A stretch of 64,000 nt of DNA, from assembly GCA_015499985.1 (NCBI GenBank), contig JAAAUF010000005.1:1-64000 (forward strand), read 5' to 3'. The stretch's first letter is position 1. Each line of letters starts with the position of its first letter. The stretch is from Haplosporangium gracile. Its lineage: Eukaryota > Mortierellomycota > Mortierellomycetes > Mortierellales > Mortierellaceae. The position numbers and the translations under genes were made by a program. Below, one piece after another: positions 1 to 10,044 of the stretch. Below the pieces are notes generated by a model, which had not been told where the DNA came from, made no database searches, and was given only the letters and a program-made list of their open reading frames with translations.

Positions 1-155
1 AAAGAGTTGGGAGAAATGACCTTTTGAGCCTTGAAACAGTCATTGTGCCTACGCCAGCTGTTTCAGCAACACTTTTAATGGATCCATGGGAGGGCACTTT
101 CTTTTATATTCGTGGATTACTAACGCCATAGAAGTAGAAAAAGTTGAATAATGTA

Positions 156-175
156 GTTCTAGAATGTTCTAGAGA
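156..175. promoter_or_regulatory. Heat-shock-element-like array (four 5-bp units)
   Basis: Four contiguous, alternately oriented nGAAn pentamers are visible: gTTCt, aGAAt, gTTCt, aGAGa. Three match the heat-shock factor consensus exactly and the fourth ends GAG instead of GAA. In fungi such arrays are bound by trimeric Hsf1. The nearest downstream reading frame is the decayed nuclease-like gene starting near 790. On the other strand the target would lie outside the window. The sequence match is direct; function is inferred. Confidence 0.5.
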
Positions 176-233
176 AATAGAGTGGTATTGAATACTATAG
201 TAGTATGCTAGTCAAGAAATGGCACCAATGACC

Positions 234-253
234 TTTCTAGACATTTCTAGCAG
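234..253. promoter_or_regulatory. Second, weaker heat-shock-element-like array
   Basis: A second run of alternating pentamers (tTTCt, aGACa, tTTCt, aGCAg) follows the first after 58 bp. Two units are perfect TTC and two deviate. The closeness of the two arrays makes a chance match less likely than for either alone. Confidence 0.35.
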
Positions 254-789
254 ATACTTCATAACAAATAAAGATAGAGCAATGAAACCATTTCTACTGT
301 GTTTCTGAGTTCCAGGGCTTTTTACTTTAGTAGATGCGTTGGATATCATGGCTAAGCTAAATATCTCAAAAAAATGAAAAATAAAAAAAATGAAAAACAC
401 TGGTACCATTTTTTGACCCACTGTACTCCCGTTGAAGGTTTTAAGGATTCTGAGCACCGGTTTGCATATGGAGGGAAGAGCTCGAGAGCTGGTTTGATGT
501 GTATGGGACTGCATAAGGAATCAAGTTATGGACGATATATCCAGCATAAGTAGAATTCAAGGAGAAGCGCGCCATTGCAAATTATTGGAACAATTTAAAA
601 ACGCGAATACCCCTTTCAAAAACAATCACAACATCCACAGCATCAACATCGACACGCCTCCCACCGAACCTTTATGGAAACTTCCGTGCTGCTAAGACTA
701 TGCAGAGCTCATGAAGATCGAAGGGATGTTTAGGGCGTTATCGGCTGGAGATGTTCGCCTGCTTGGGTACTGATTATGGATGGTAACGA

Positions 790-2093
790 TGTCGACGTCC
801 GTGCAGCTGAAACTGAAAAATGTGGGTCGGTATTTTCTTGCTTTTGATCCAGCTTTGAGGGACGAGATGGGTAAGTTTCTTGTTTAAAAGTTATAACAAC
901 TCCAGGAATTGCCTTCTTGGTCCTCTTTCTAATTTCAGTTGCTTATTATTTGTGTTCTATAGCGCCCATGAGTGTACCAGCGTCGGACATACTCTCGGCT
1001 GCGGAGATGATGATGGGCCCTCCTCCGATGTTGACAGGTGATAAACGACGAGTCACGTTGGAGCAATTAAGGATCCCTGCTGCATTCAACATTACGGCCG
1101 AATGTTTGAGAGAGGTGTTGCTTGGACAAGCCATCGCGTGTTTGCAAGAGTATCTGCACTTACTCAGGAACACCCCCGTCAGGCAAGCCCACGGAGAGCT
1201 GTTAGAGCACTCTATGCATGCAGTCAGCAATGTTCTGAATCTGCATGTTTTTCAGGCAATTAGAGGATCCTTCAGGACTACTCTACGAACCTTTGAGTAC
1301 TGTGCAAAGAGAAAGAGGCAGGCCAAGCCTTTGGAGCTCAACAAGAAGCGTACCAAAAGTGTCTTTTTTTGCTCGAGAAAGAGATTTCGCGGCAAACAAG
1401 GTAACATGTCGTTGATATTGCTCTTGACCTTGCCTGTAATATACGAAAATAATGTTAAGGATTAATTTGTATCCATAGTTATGCCACAGGGCTCGGATGA
1501 GTTGGTACATGTTGATCCCAACAACGCATGGTGCAAGCCTTGCCGCACCCATCACACTCCGAAAAATGAAATGGCGCCTCTCAGCTACACAGAGCTCTTT
1601 TGTCCTACAAGCAAGCCAAAAGTGGCCATGCTAATGTTAGGCGGCGCAGGGACTGTCGTGGGTGCCAGACTGGATGAGCATATGAAAATGAGGGACAGTT
1701 GGCTTCGCAACGAGCACCAGCGATACGGTACAGTTGCCATTCAACGAGAACATGACATCTCAAATATGCATGCTATGCTATCAACCGCTTTATCTCGCAA
1801 AGGCGATTAGAGATGTTGACGGCAGGAACAAGGCGGTTTCCATTAACGGTGCCAAAGAATGCAGGAATACCTCCTGTCCCGGACGGAGTTGCTGCTATAC
1901 GATCCGATCGAGAGATGTTCAGACCGCTCTCGCCATTTTGGTTTCGGGAGCATCTATCCTTCTCTTCCCGACGGGGAAGGTCCTTGGCTCCTTTCCGCAT
2001 ATTATGCGACCGTCGGAGGTGCAGCAGTTACTTACCATACAAGACCGTGAGAACGACGAGGAATTTGAGGAGACCGACTCTGATCAGAAGTAA
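790..2093 (+). pseudogene. Frameshifted Fanzor/TnpB-like nuclease remnant
   Basis: Three coding blocks line up on the plus strand. The first is a short start exon near 790-871 followed by a block at about 961-1410. The second is a block at about 1480-1750, ending in a RYGTVAIQREH stretch. The third, at about 1750-2093, is in a different frame. The last block holds a CxxC (ICMLC), a second cysteine pair (CRNTSCPG) and the sequence RSRDVQTALAI. That spacing, two cysteine pairs then R-D-x4-A-x2-I, is what I know from the zinc-ribbon and RuvC-III end of TnpB and its eukaryotic relatives, the Fanzor proteins. The preceding GGAGTVVGAR block fits the segment just before the zinc ribbon in fungal copies. 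The continuous homologous reading requires a frame change near 1750-1780, so the gene looks inactive. The N-terminal half is not recognisable to me. Family assignment is from motif memory, not a search. Confidence 0.45.
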
Positions 2094-2433
2094 CACACTA
2101 TTGCAGAACGGAAGTCTATGGAAGTTTACCTTTGCTAAGACGAGAACTGCTGCTTGTCGCCTACAGTTAATAAATGTGCCAGTTTTTGCATGCTTCAAAT
2201 GTCTAGATACGGGTTTTAGTTAAACATGATTGATAAGAAGTAGTTACTTTATGGCAGAGGGCGAACATGTGACGAGTGGAGGTGTTGAGTTCGTCCCTCG
2301 CTTTTTTACCTTTCTCATCTGACTGTATAGCACACAAACACACATACTGTTCGTTCTTGTTGAAACCGTTGTTTTTATGTACACGCGATGCTCATAAAGC
2401 AGATGAACGGGTCATTTTGCTGCCACAGCCTCT
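2094..2433. other. Spacer between the nuclease remnant and tetraspanin 3' end
   Basis: About 340 bp without a supportable gene. It probably holds the 3' untranslated region of the minus-strand tetraspanin gene. Confidence 0.4.
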
Positions 2434-4116
2434 TTAGATCAAACTTGGTTGCACAATGGGACGATCATGAGTCTGTCTCACTGGTTCCGCCTCGACATTC
2501 ACCAGGAATGGTGTAGAAGGAGCCACGTCTTCCAATAGAGACCGTTCGAACTGAGCACCTGCTCCTCGTCCGTCCACCGCTGGCACAACTCCTGTTGCCT
2601 CTGCTTGTGCCTCTGCGTCTTCGCGCCCTTCTTGCTTGCACTTGAGTTTTGAGAATCCAATAACGGAAAGGGTCATGACCAACAACAATAGCGGTGTCTA
2701 GCATAGGAGTGGATGAAATAAAAGTCAGTATTTTCGAAGCAGACGTCATAGGTTAATCCTTGTGTCCTCTTCTCGAGTTGTCGAGTGCTTTGCCTTAAAA
2801 ACTTACCAACATGGTTACTTGAGCAAGCAAGAGATGTTGGATCCATGTTTGCCATCGTACAAAGTCCTTAGAAAGCTCAGCCCTGCATGACACCTTGAAT
2901 CCATAAGCAATATTTTCACTGCAAGGGGGTGGTGCGGTGGGGTCATCCTTTTTGGGTGGGAAAGGTCTATCGTTAATATGTCCGAATCCACAACATTGAT
3001 GACGAAGCTGAAAGTCGCTAATATGTTGTCTTCGATGACGATACGCTTCCGTCCATGCACTGTTCAACTCTTTGTCCATCTATTGTTGAAACAAACCAAA
3101 CGTAATAACAAGAAAAGGGTTAGTGGAAAAAACGAGCTTCTTTTTAAAAAAATAGAGAGGCAATAGATTAAAAAAGGGGTGGACTAAAAGGCCAATTCTT
3201 ACCTGGGAGAGGTGGAACGACCGTTGCGCAACGGAAAATGTACAGATGATAAGGACCAGAAGTAGCAAGATGGCGTAGCCATTCAACTGATAGGTGGACG
3301 CCTTTGTAAACATGAGCTTTGGGCGCCTGGTCTGCTGCTGCTGCACGACCAAGGGAGGGTCGTTGTTCTGTCCAAGCATGTTGTCGGTGGGGCGAGGGTG
3401 AGTCGGTGTCCATGGTCCTGAATCCCTTCCATTCCCACCAGAGTCGTTGCCTTGGCGACCCTCGTCGTTGTTCCTGTCATCTCGGTTAATTGTAGTATCC
3501 TCCTCCACCAAGAGGTTGTACGCGACCGCAAATCCAAAGGCACCTGCCACAATCGTCAAGCCTGCGACCAAGAGAGTAATCTCACTCTCTGGAAGCAAAT
3601 AGTCCAGGATGGGTTCACGTAACGCCATCTCGACCATCTCTACTCCCATCAAGAGAAAAGCAAAAACCTAGTACAGTTGAGAGGGAGAGATGGTGGTCGT
3701 GAGGAGAGAAGAGGCACAGTAAATTGGATGGGCAAGAGTAAGACAGCAAAAAGAGAAAAAATCTGAGCGTGGGAAAATGGCATACAAAGCAAAAGTAGAA
3801 CACTCACAGCAAGAACGACGTTCATGATTATCATAAATGTTCTGGCGACCCGGGCGTTCTGCACCCAGTTAACAATAGGTGACTCCTGATTCTCATGAAG
3901 GATCTTGGCCGCCCAGTTCTGGAAGAACCCAAGACTTTCTTGGGCTTGGGCAAGGAATGAGCGAGGATCCCGTCGAGTTGGGTTGGCGTTATGTTGTTGG
4001 TGATGATGGCCATTTCCAGTGTTGTAGCCGTTGTTGTTGTTGTGAGAAGGGGAGCCGACTCTGTTCGAAGTGCTGTTGGAGCGGACGAGGCTCGTTCGTT
4101 CGTCGTGTTCGTCCAT
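2434..4116 (-). CDS. Tetraspanin-like four-helix membrane protein
   Basis: Four exons, all phase 0: 4116-3808, 3667-3203, 3079-2807 and 2697-2434, giving 436 residues. Transmembrane helix 1 spans the first splice junction (around FMIIMNVVLA). Helix 2 lies in exon 2 (ITLLVAGLTIVAGAFGF), helix 3 at its end (YAILLLLVLIICTF), and helix 4 starts exon 4. Exon 3 encodes the large extracellular loop with the diagnostic CCG motif (HQCCGFG) and further cysteines (PPCS, VSC), the pattern of paired disulphides in tetraspanins. These proteins organise membrane microdomains; in fungi such as those with Pls1 they act in polarised growth. Unusual here are the roughly 95-residue Asn/Ser-rich cytosolic N-terminus and a long hydrophilic insert between helices 2 and 3, normally a very short loop. 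Topology and CCG are seen; function is inferred. Confidence 0.85.
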
Positions 4117-4254
4117 GATGAGGTTGAGTTGTTGAGTTGGGGAAAGACACAGTAAAAAAGTAAAACGGGGTGTGGGAATTGTACATAAAAGAAATGCATA
4201 AATGATGGGCCCACAAGGCATCAGAACTCATCTCGACGTAGTTATGACCAAGGT

Positions 4255-4420
4255 TAGGCTCGCCTCCAGCCCTCTCTAATTGATTAGATCATGCCAACTA
4301 CGAAAAAATTGTAATACAAAACCCCTCTGCCGTCAGAGAAGCAAATGCCTTGTGACCAAATTTGGGAATAAGAATTGCAGGCACTTATCGATGGCTGGAG
4401 TCGAGCCTAAGGCGAGCCTA
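4255..4420. repeat. Imperfect inverted repeat, possible MITE or hairpin
   Basis: The 17-nt arm at 4255-4271 is matched by its reverse complement at 4393-4409 with one mismatch. An extra copy of the inner 10 nt (ggcgagccta) follows at 4411-4420. The arms are separated by about 120 bp and lie upstream of the tetraspanin start. No coding capacity is seen inside. It could be a short non-autonomous element or a structured upstream region. Confidence 0.4.
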
Positions 4421-4866
4421 TGATCAAGGCACATGCTGCAGCTTGTTAGAAAAAAGCAATGCAGGTTGATCTACCAGTTCTTTTGTCTGGTTGTACCTTT
4501 CAAGACTCATTCCTCGAGCATTGGACGAATGTTAAGCGGGCCTCATCATTGCAGCGGGTGTTGTATCTGACCTATTGAAATAGGAGCCTCTTACTTTTCA
4601 AGCAACTAGCAATAACAAAAACAGCCCCCCTTTCAACTTTTCTTTCCCTTCTATACCTGTACCTCCCTTTTGCAACAGCACGCAGTCTTGAGTAAATCGC
4701 CTGAGCTAAACATTTCAATGGTGGCCATATTTAATTTTTCTCTCCTTTGCTCGCCTTTACCATACATCCGCGGTGTGCACTCCATTTTTTTTTTTGGACT
4801 CATTTTTTGTGTTTGTTTGTGAACTTTGAAGCCAGTTCCCTACACACACACTACTTATCATCTTAC

Positions 4867-4886
4867 TGTGTGTGTGTGTGTGTGTT
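4867..4886. repeat. (TG)n microsatellite
   Basis: About nine uninterrupted TG dinucleotides lie just upstream of the retrotransposon remnant. Confidence 0.9.
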
Positions 4887-4941
4887 TGTATTTTTTCATC
4901 ACCCGCACGTGCCCTCTACAGGGAGCAGTCAAAGTTTGCTC

Positions 4942-4960
4942 GTTACAATCGATGCCTCCA
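4942..4960. repeat. Candidate left target-site duplication of the LINE
   Basis: This 19-nt stretch (gttacaatcgatgcctcca) matches 16 of 19 bases at 8216-8234, directly after the element's poly(A). The pair brackets the retrotransposon remnant, as expected for an aged target-site duplication. Confidence 0.45.
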
Positions 4961-7900
4961 GAACCAAGGAAAAAATGCAGTCCATTCTGGACAAGGCGAT
5001 GTCTTTCTTCAAGCTGAACGGAGTCGAGACCAGCGCCAAGAAGGCGGTAATAATGGTGCACAGGCCGACGGACAAGGAGACCACGACTCTAAGCTTTGAA
5101 TACCCAGCGGAGGACCTGACATCAATTGCCTCAACACACACAACACGGATTCTGAGGAGTCTGGGTCAACTCTGCACGTTCGGTCAAACCCATTATCAAA
5201 CTGATCGAGGGGGAAGTCAGCAAGATTTGCAATATTCTCCGCCGCAAAGCCCTCACGGATCGGATCGCCACATACATCGCCAACTGTATCATCATCCCAA
5301 AGGTACTCTACCTACAGGAGCACGATTCAAGTAATTACCAACAGTACAGTCCAATACATTACTAGAAAGTATACAACAATCGTCAAAGTAAAGTCCGGCC
5401 TGCCTTCCACCACCCCTAGCAGCATACTCATCCATCGCCGAAATCGAAGGACTGAAACGACTAGATGACGCACAAGCAGAATAATAGATCAGTACACTCA
5501 ACTTTCGACTAGGAACGGAGGACTCATAGGACAACTTTGCCGAGCACGATTTGCAGTCCTACAGCGCCGATCTGGGCTCTCACGGGTCGCCACAGCAGTG
5601 CCGGAATTTGTAACCCCATACCAACATTGCATCATTTCCAACGTATGCGGACTGATGGCACCACGCAATGCTACCGTCGACACAGACAACACACCTGCTT
5701 TTAACTTGCCAACAGGAATAGCAACCATAGAGACTGGAGTCGGAGCGAGCTGAACGACGACACATAACAACGAGCTGCCCAAGCAGGAATCGCCTATGGC
5801 CAACAAATAATGGAGCCGTGCAGATCAGCACTACAAGCGTGGACGACCATCCGATCCAAGTACTACAAGAATAAACCTTCGTCTTCTTGGTTTCACAAAA
5901 TTCAAGAGTGGACACATAACTCACCCTTCATTACTGAGCTCATGGAGACGGAAGTAAAGAAGGTGATGTGCAGCATGGGCGAGTGTGCGAAAGGAGCAGA
6001 AGAGTGCGCTGAGTGTGCGAGCAGAATCTGCAAGACGGTTCCGGTCTGGACACATCCGCCGAAGGACAACCAGGACAGAATTCAACGCAAGATGGAGACT
6101 AACACGGTCTTCGATCACAATATTGCGGCACGGAAATGACAATACCTGGATAAGGGTCTGAAGAACAAATATCAAGGTGTGTCAGTTGACGATCGGCGGA
6201 AAAACATTGAGAAAGAGGTGATACGGCGCATCGACAAACAACAAACACAGATTCGGTATCAAACACAGACAGAGGCACCAAACACGTGCGACAATAATTA
6301 CTTTTCGCTGAGTACAGCTCGACAACACCACCGCCACAGAGATGATACGGAGGACGCAGTGGTTGCTTGAGGACAGGACAAACAGGCTCCATTTCTATTC
6401 GGACGGGTCGATGATCAATTACGGCAAGAAGGAAATTGGAATGACCTTTGGCAGTGTCGTCAAGTGTGTGAATGGGACACTACAACAGGCGATATACGGA
6501 ACCACAACCGGATTTGCATTCTCGTCAAAGGCTGAGATGGTAGGTTTGCTGGCGACGATCATCTGCTGCCCACGAGGAATGGAGGCGACTATTCACATCG
6601 ACAACAGTGCGGTGGCGCAACAATTTCGAACGCTGATCAAGAACAGGACACAAGCTATATTTTCACAAAAGACACAATCGACATACGCAGCGTGGCGGGA
6701 GGTGATACGAGGCATACGTGCAGCAGGGCTCACGAGTCGAGGTCAAGTGGGTCCAAGATCATAATGGAGACGACGGAAACGAAGCAGCGGACACCTTAAC
6801 ACGATCGGCACACTCGAGCTGGCTGATACCGTGGATGATCACCGGAAGTGAGGGGCGAGCAGGATTGATAGTGATTACTCTCAATGGCCACACCCTAGAG
6901 GATGATGGGAAGAGTCTTGAAATAACAGTCGATAGCCAGGAGCCACTACGAATGGCTATAACAACAACGGACCGAGAATTATAGACGACAGTGAAAGGAT
7001 ATTGACTGGAGAGCGACCCTAGGCATCATCCATAACAACAACCAACCTGGCGCATCTTTCACAAGCCAGCAGGACTGTCATCTCCACGGCCATAGGATAA
7101 AGAAAATGCACGGGATGCTGCCGACACTGGAGTGTACGAACAACTGGAAACAGGTCTTGTATTTTTCGAACCATTGCAGGGTGTGTCGGTATGAAGTGGA
7201 GACGGTGGAACATCTGTGGAAGTGCACAGACGAGAAGACGGCAAAGGAGTGAGAGAAGCACTGGCAGAAAAGCATTGGGGAGTGTCGAAGAGAATGGTGG
7301 TAGAGCACTGAGGGCAGCAACAGCCAAATAGAAACGAGAGAAGAAGGAGGCAGAAAGGACGAAGACAAAGTTCACCGCCCCTGAGCTTCGTTTTATCCCT
7401 TGCCATGACAGTCATAAGGTATGGTGGTCTTTGAGGAAAGTCATGGAAGTCGAGAAGATGGCCGACATACAGCATGACGACTGGCAGCGGTTGCTGGAGG
7501 AACGGCAGCGGAGTGAGGAGGAGCTACCGATCGACGACGATAACGAACAACACCAAGAGGTACCAAGGACATGGACCATGGTGGACATCTATCACGGCCT
7601 GACCCCTGCATTCTTGACCAAGGAGTGGACCAAGCTGTTCAAAACGACGTCGAGTATTGCAGCACTGCTGGCGCGACACTTTATGGGCGCAATCGAGGAG
7701 TTTGGTCGTACGAGATATGGAACGTGCGTTGCAAGGCAACGGTCGAGTGGGAGAGGAACCAAGGGATCACAGCACGAGGAAAAAAAGGCAAGTGTGAGCA
7801 AGGGAGGGAAATCGACAGGATTTGGCCCACCAAGGCGACGAATCGGTTTGTCAAAGAAGGTCTGAGTGGGGCGGATGAGAGGGTTGTGCAGCATTTTCAC

Positions 7901-8210
7901 GGCGGGACCGTGCTGCACCTGATGGAAAGGAAAGGAAACTGTCGCATAAATCATTGGCCCGAGATCTCGACTAAAAGAGGACCCATCGGACCCGACAGGT
8001 CGCGTAGGGGATGCGGGGGACTGGCTGGGTGCTGACCACTCCAAGGCATTCATGCGATCCAGTTTGTACAACTATAGGCATTCAGGTTCCCAGGGGGTCT
8101 GTCTGACAGTTCGGTCCTCCAAAGCTGCCAGCCGCTAACACCTCCTTCCCATTTTATTTTAGTGGCTGGGATTAGTCAGGTTTGGATTTGGCGTCAATAA
8201 AAAAAAAAAA
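4955..8210 (+). mobile_element. 5'-truncated, mutated non-LTR retrotransposon (RT tail, RNase H, zinc knuckle, poly(A))
   Basis: The remnant begins inside the reverse transcriptase just after where the YxDD active site should be. The frame reads MQSILDKAMSFFKLNG and then AKKAVIMV, the classic LINE palm-to-thumb stretch. After a frame change near 5140-5170 it continues VKPIIKLIEGEVSKICNIL and then IIIPKVLYLQE, a thumb-region hallmark. An RNase H domain follows: YSDGS near 6400, KAEMVGLL near 6530, HIDNSA near 6600 and, after another frame change near 6735, GNEAADTL near 6780. These give the D-E-D-D residues. A CCHC-type knuckle (CRVC, then HLWKC) lies at about 7170-7240. A C-terminal block at about 7430-7900 is again frameshifted near 7710. 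The element ends in an A-tract at 8198-8210. Stops and frameshifts make it non-functional. Confidence 0.85.
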
Positions 8211-8215
8211 GAATT

Positions 8216-8234
8216 GTTGCAATCGACGCCACCA
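8216..8234. repeat. Candidate right target-site duplication of the LINE
   Basis: This 19-nt sequence directly follows the A-tract and matches the left copy at 4942-4960 in 16 of 19 positions. The three substitutions fit the decayed state of the element. Confidence 0.45.
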
Positions 8235-8463
8235 ACTCCTTCACCAGCAAGTCCGATCCCTTCTTTACCCCTTTTGCAGATAATCATAGTTCAAGGCCAC
8301 AAATACAAGGGACAGAACAGATGAGTTCTTGAGTACCATTATTATGAAAGATGCAAGTTTATTGATATGATGAGAAAAAAGGAAGAAAAAAAAGAGTACA
8401 GAACATACAGGGATGCCGTGTTGAAGCAATGGAGAGAGAAGAAGAAAAAGAGAAACGAGGGAT

Positions 8464-9855
8464 TTAGAACTTGGTATGCTTGGGCTTCTCCTGGATGTTG
8501 GCCTTGTATCCTGGGAACTCGTAATCGATGCCCAACTCTGCAAGCTTGGCCCTCTTTGCAGACTCGTTCTTCAACAGCTTCTTGGTCACCTGCTTCATCT
8601 GTGCAGCAGACTTTTCGGCATTGTGCTTCTCCTTCGAGATCTTTCGCCATGGGATCGCCTTGAACTTCTTGTTGGCGCCCAAGAACATGGCGGGATGGAT
8701 CTGAGTGGGCTGAAGGGCCTTGCACTTGAGCTGGTGTCCAAACAAAAGATAGTTGTCCATGGTATCGGCAACAATATCCGCAACCTCCTGCGAAGCAAAC
8801 TCGATGAAAGCATAGTGCTTGGACTTGCCGGTCTTCTTGTTGCGCGACAAACGAAGGCGGAGGACCTTGCCGAACTGTGAAAAGTAAGCGTTCATCTGAT
8901 CCTCGTAAAATCCGTGAGGGATGCGGCCCAAATACACCACTCCTGTAGCACTCTTGTCCTATTTGATGATTGTGAAAAGGTTATATAATTAGTCTGTATT
9001 TCCAATTGTTCTTCATCAGACTGCATCTCTCCTTGCGAAAAGACAAATAAGATAGTTCTTGAATCCTTGTCACACAATTACCTTGGGCTGGCCGAGGCTT
9101 CCGAGCTTTTTCCGGAGGTTGGCAGCAGCCTTAGGATTTAATGAGATCTCATCCTTCATGGTGGCAAAGGTGTCCTCCTTCATGGCTGCCCGGTCCGCCT
9201 CGTTCTCGTCGTCAGAACTGTCCTCGTCGGCGCTAGAATCGATATCCTTGAGAAGCGCCCTATCGTCCATCAATTGCTCGTCCTCTTCCTCATCGTCATC
9301 ATTGTCGTTCTCCTGCTCCTGCTCCTTGATGAGCGCCTTCTTTGGTGCTGGTGCTGCGGCGGTCTTTTTCTCGACAACCTTCTTCTCGACCGGCTTTTTC
9401 TCGACGGGCTTCTTCTCGACAGGCTTCTTCTCGACAGGCTTCTTTTCGACGGGCTTCTTCTCGACGGGATTCTTGTCAGCAACCTTCTTCTCAACAACGG
9501 CGGCTTTCTTCTCAACTTCAGCAGCCTTAGTCGCCTTCTTGAGGACAGGGGCGGCCTTGGCCTCCTTCTTGGCAGGGGTCACGGCGACCTTCTTGGTGGG
9601 GGTCTCTTTGGCAGCGGGGAAAGCAGCCTTGCGCTTGACAGCGGTAGGCTTAGGTGCAGTAGCAGCCTTGGCTGCAGGCTTGTCAGCAGGTGCCGAGGAA
9701 GCTACGTATCAGGTTCGCATAGAGAGAGGTTGGAGGGATGGTAAGTTATTCAATTCAAAGGCAGGTGCTGTCGTTCTTCTTCTTGTTTGTCCATGTCCTG
9801 ATAGTGTGTGTGCTCGTGTCTATGAGGATGAAGTACCTCTAGTCTTGGGTGCCAT
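8464..9855 (-). CDS. NOP15: NOP15/NIFK-like nucleolar RRM protein
   Basis: Three exons, 9855-9837, 9701-9082 and 8958-8464, read through in frame for 377 residues. The C-terminal third is a single RNA-recognition motif: RNP2-like VVYLGRI, RNP1 KHYAFIEF. It is followed by HPAMFLGANKKFKAIPW and a basic tail, the arrangement of yeast Nop15 and human NIFK. Those proteins act in pre-60S ribosome maturation (ITS2 processing) in the nucleolus. The N-terminal 200 residues are highly charged: a Lys/Ala-rich part, five near-perfect VEKKP pentapeptides, and an acidic Asp/Glu stretch, so the protein is longer than yeast Nop15 (about 220). It lies head-to-tail with NOC4, another ribosome-assembly factor, on the same strand. 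RRM identity is certain; orthology is strong but from memory. Confidence 0.85.
9392..9475. repeat. 15-bp tandem repeat encoding VEKKP
   Basis: Near-identical 15-nt units (plus-strand cttcttctcgac followed by rgg) are tandemly repeated about five times inside the NOP15-like coding sequence and stay in frame. Confidence 0.85.
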
Positions 9856-10044
9856 TGTGAGATGTGTGTCTGGGCGGAAGGGAGAGGTTGATGGCGGGTA
9901 AAGGGGGGAGGGGGGAAGAAGAGGTACAGAAGACGAGAACGATGACTTTCGTTTGGTGCCGCTGAAAAAAAAAAAACATAACAAGTGACTGCTGATTTAC
10001 CCGTGGCTTATGATGGTGGTGTATGAATTTATTATGACCTCTTT

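Larger units (their letters stand above)
1..789. other. Left-edge region without a recognisable gene
   Basis: Apart from the two heat-shock-element-like arrays no coding region can be supported. Open frames here are short, lack splice-supported extension and match no family I recognise. The stretch is AT-rich compared with the coding parts of the window. Confidence 0.5.

Noticed and set aside
9392..9475. Regular short repeats resembling a CRISPR-like array
   Set aside because: They are contiguous 15-bp in-frame coding repeats without spacers.
9059..9901. A 280-codon plus-strand frame across the NOP15-like gene
   Set aside because: It is the antisense of Lys/Glu repeats (reads as Phe/Ser repeats); the minus strand has the RRM and consistent splice sites.
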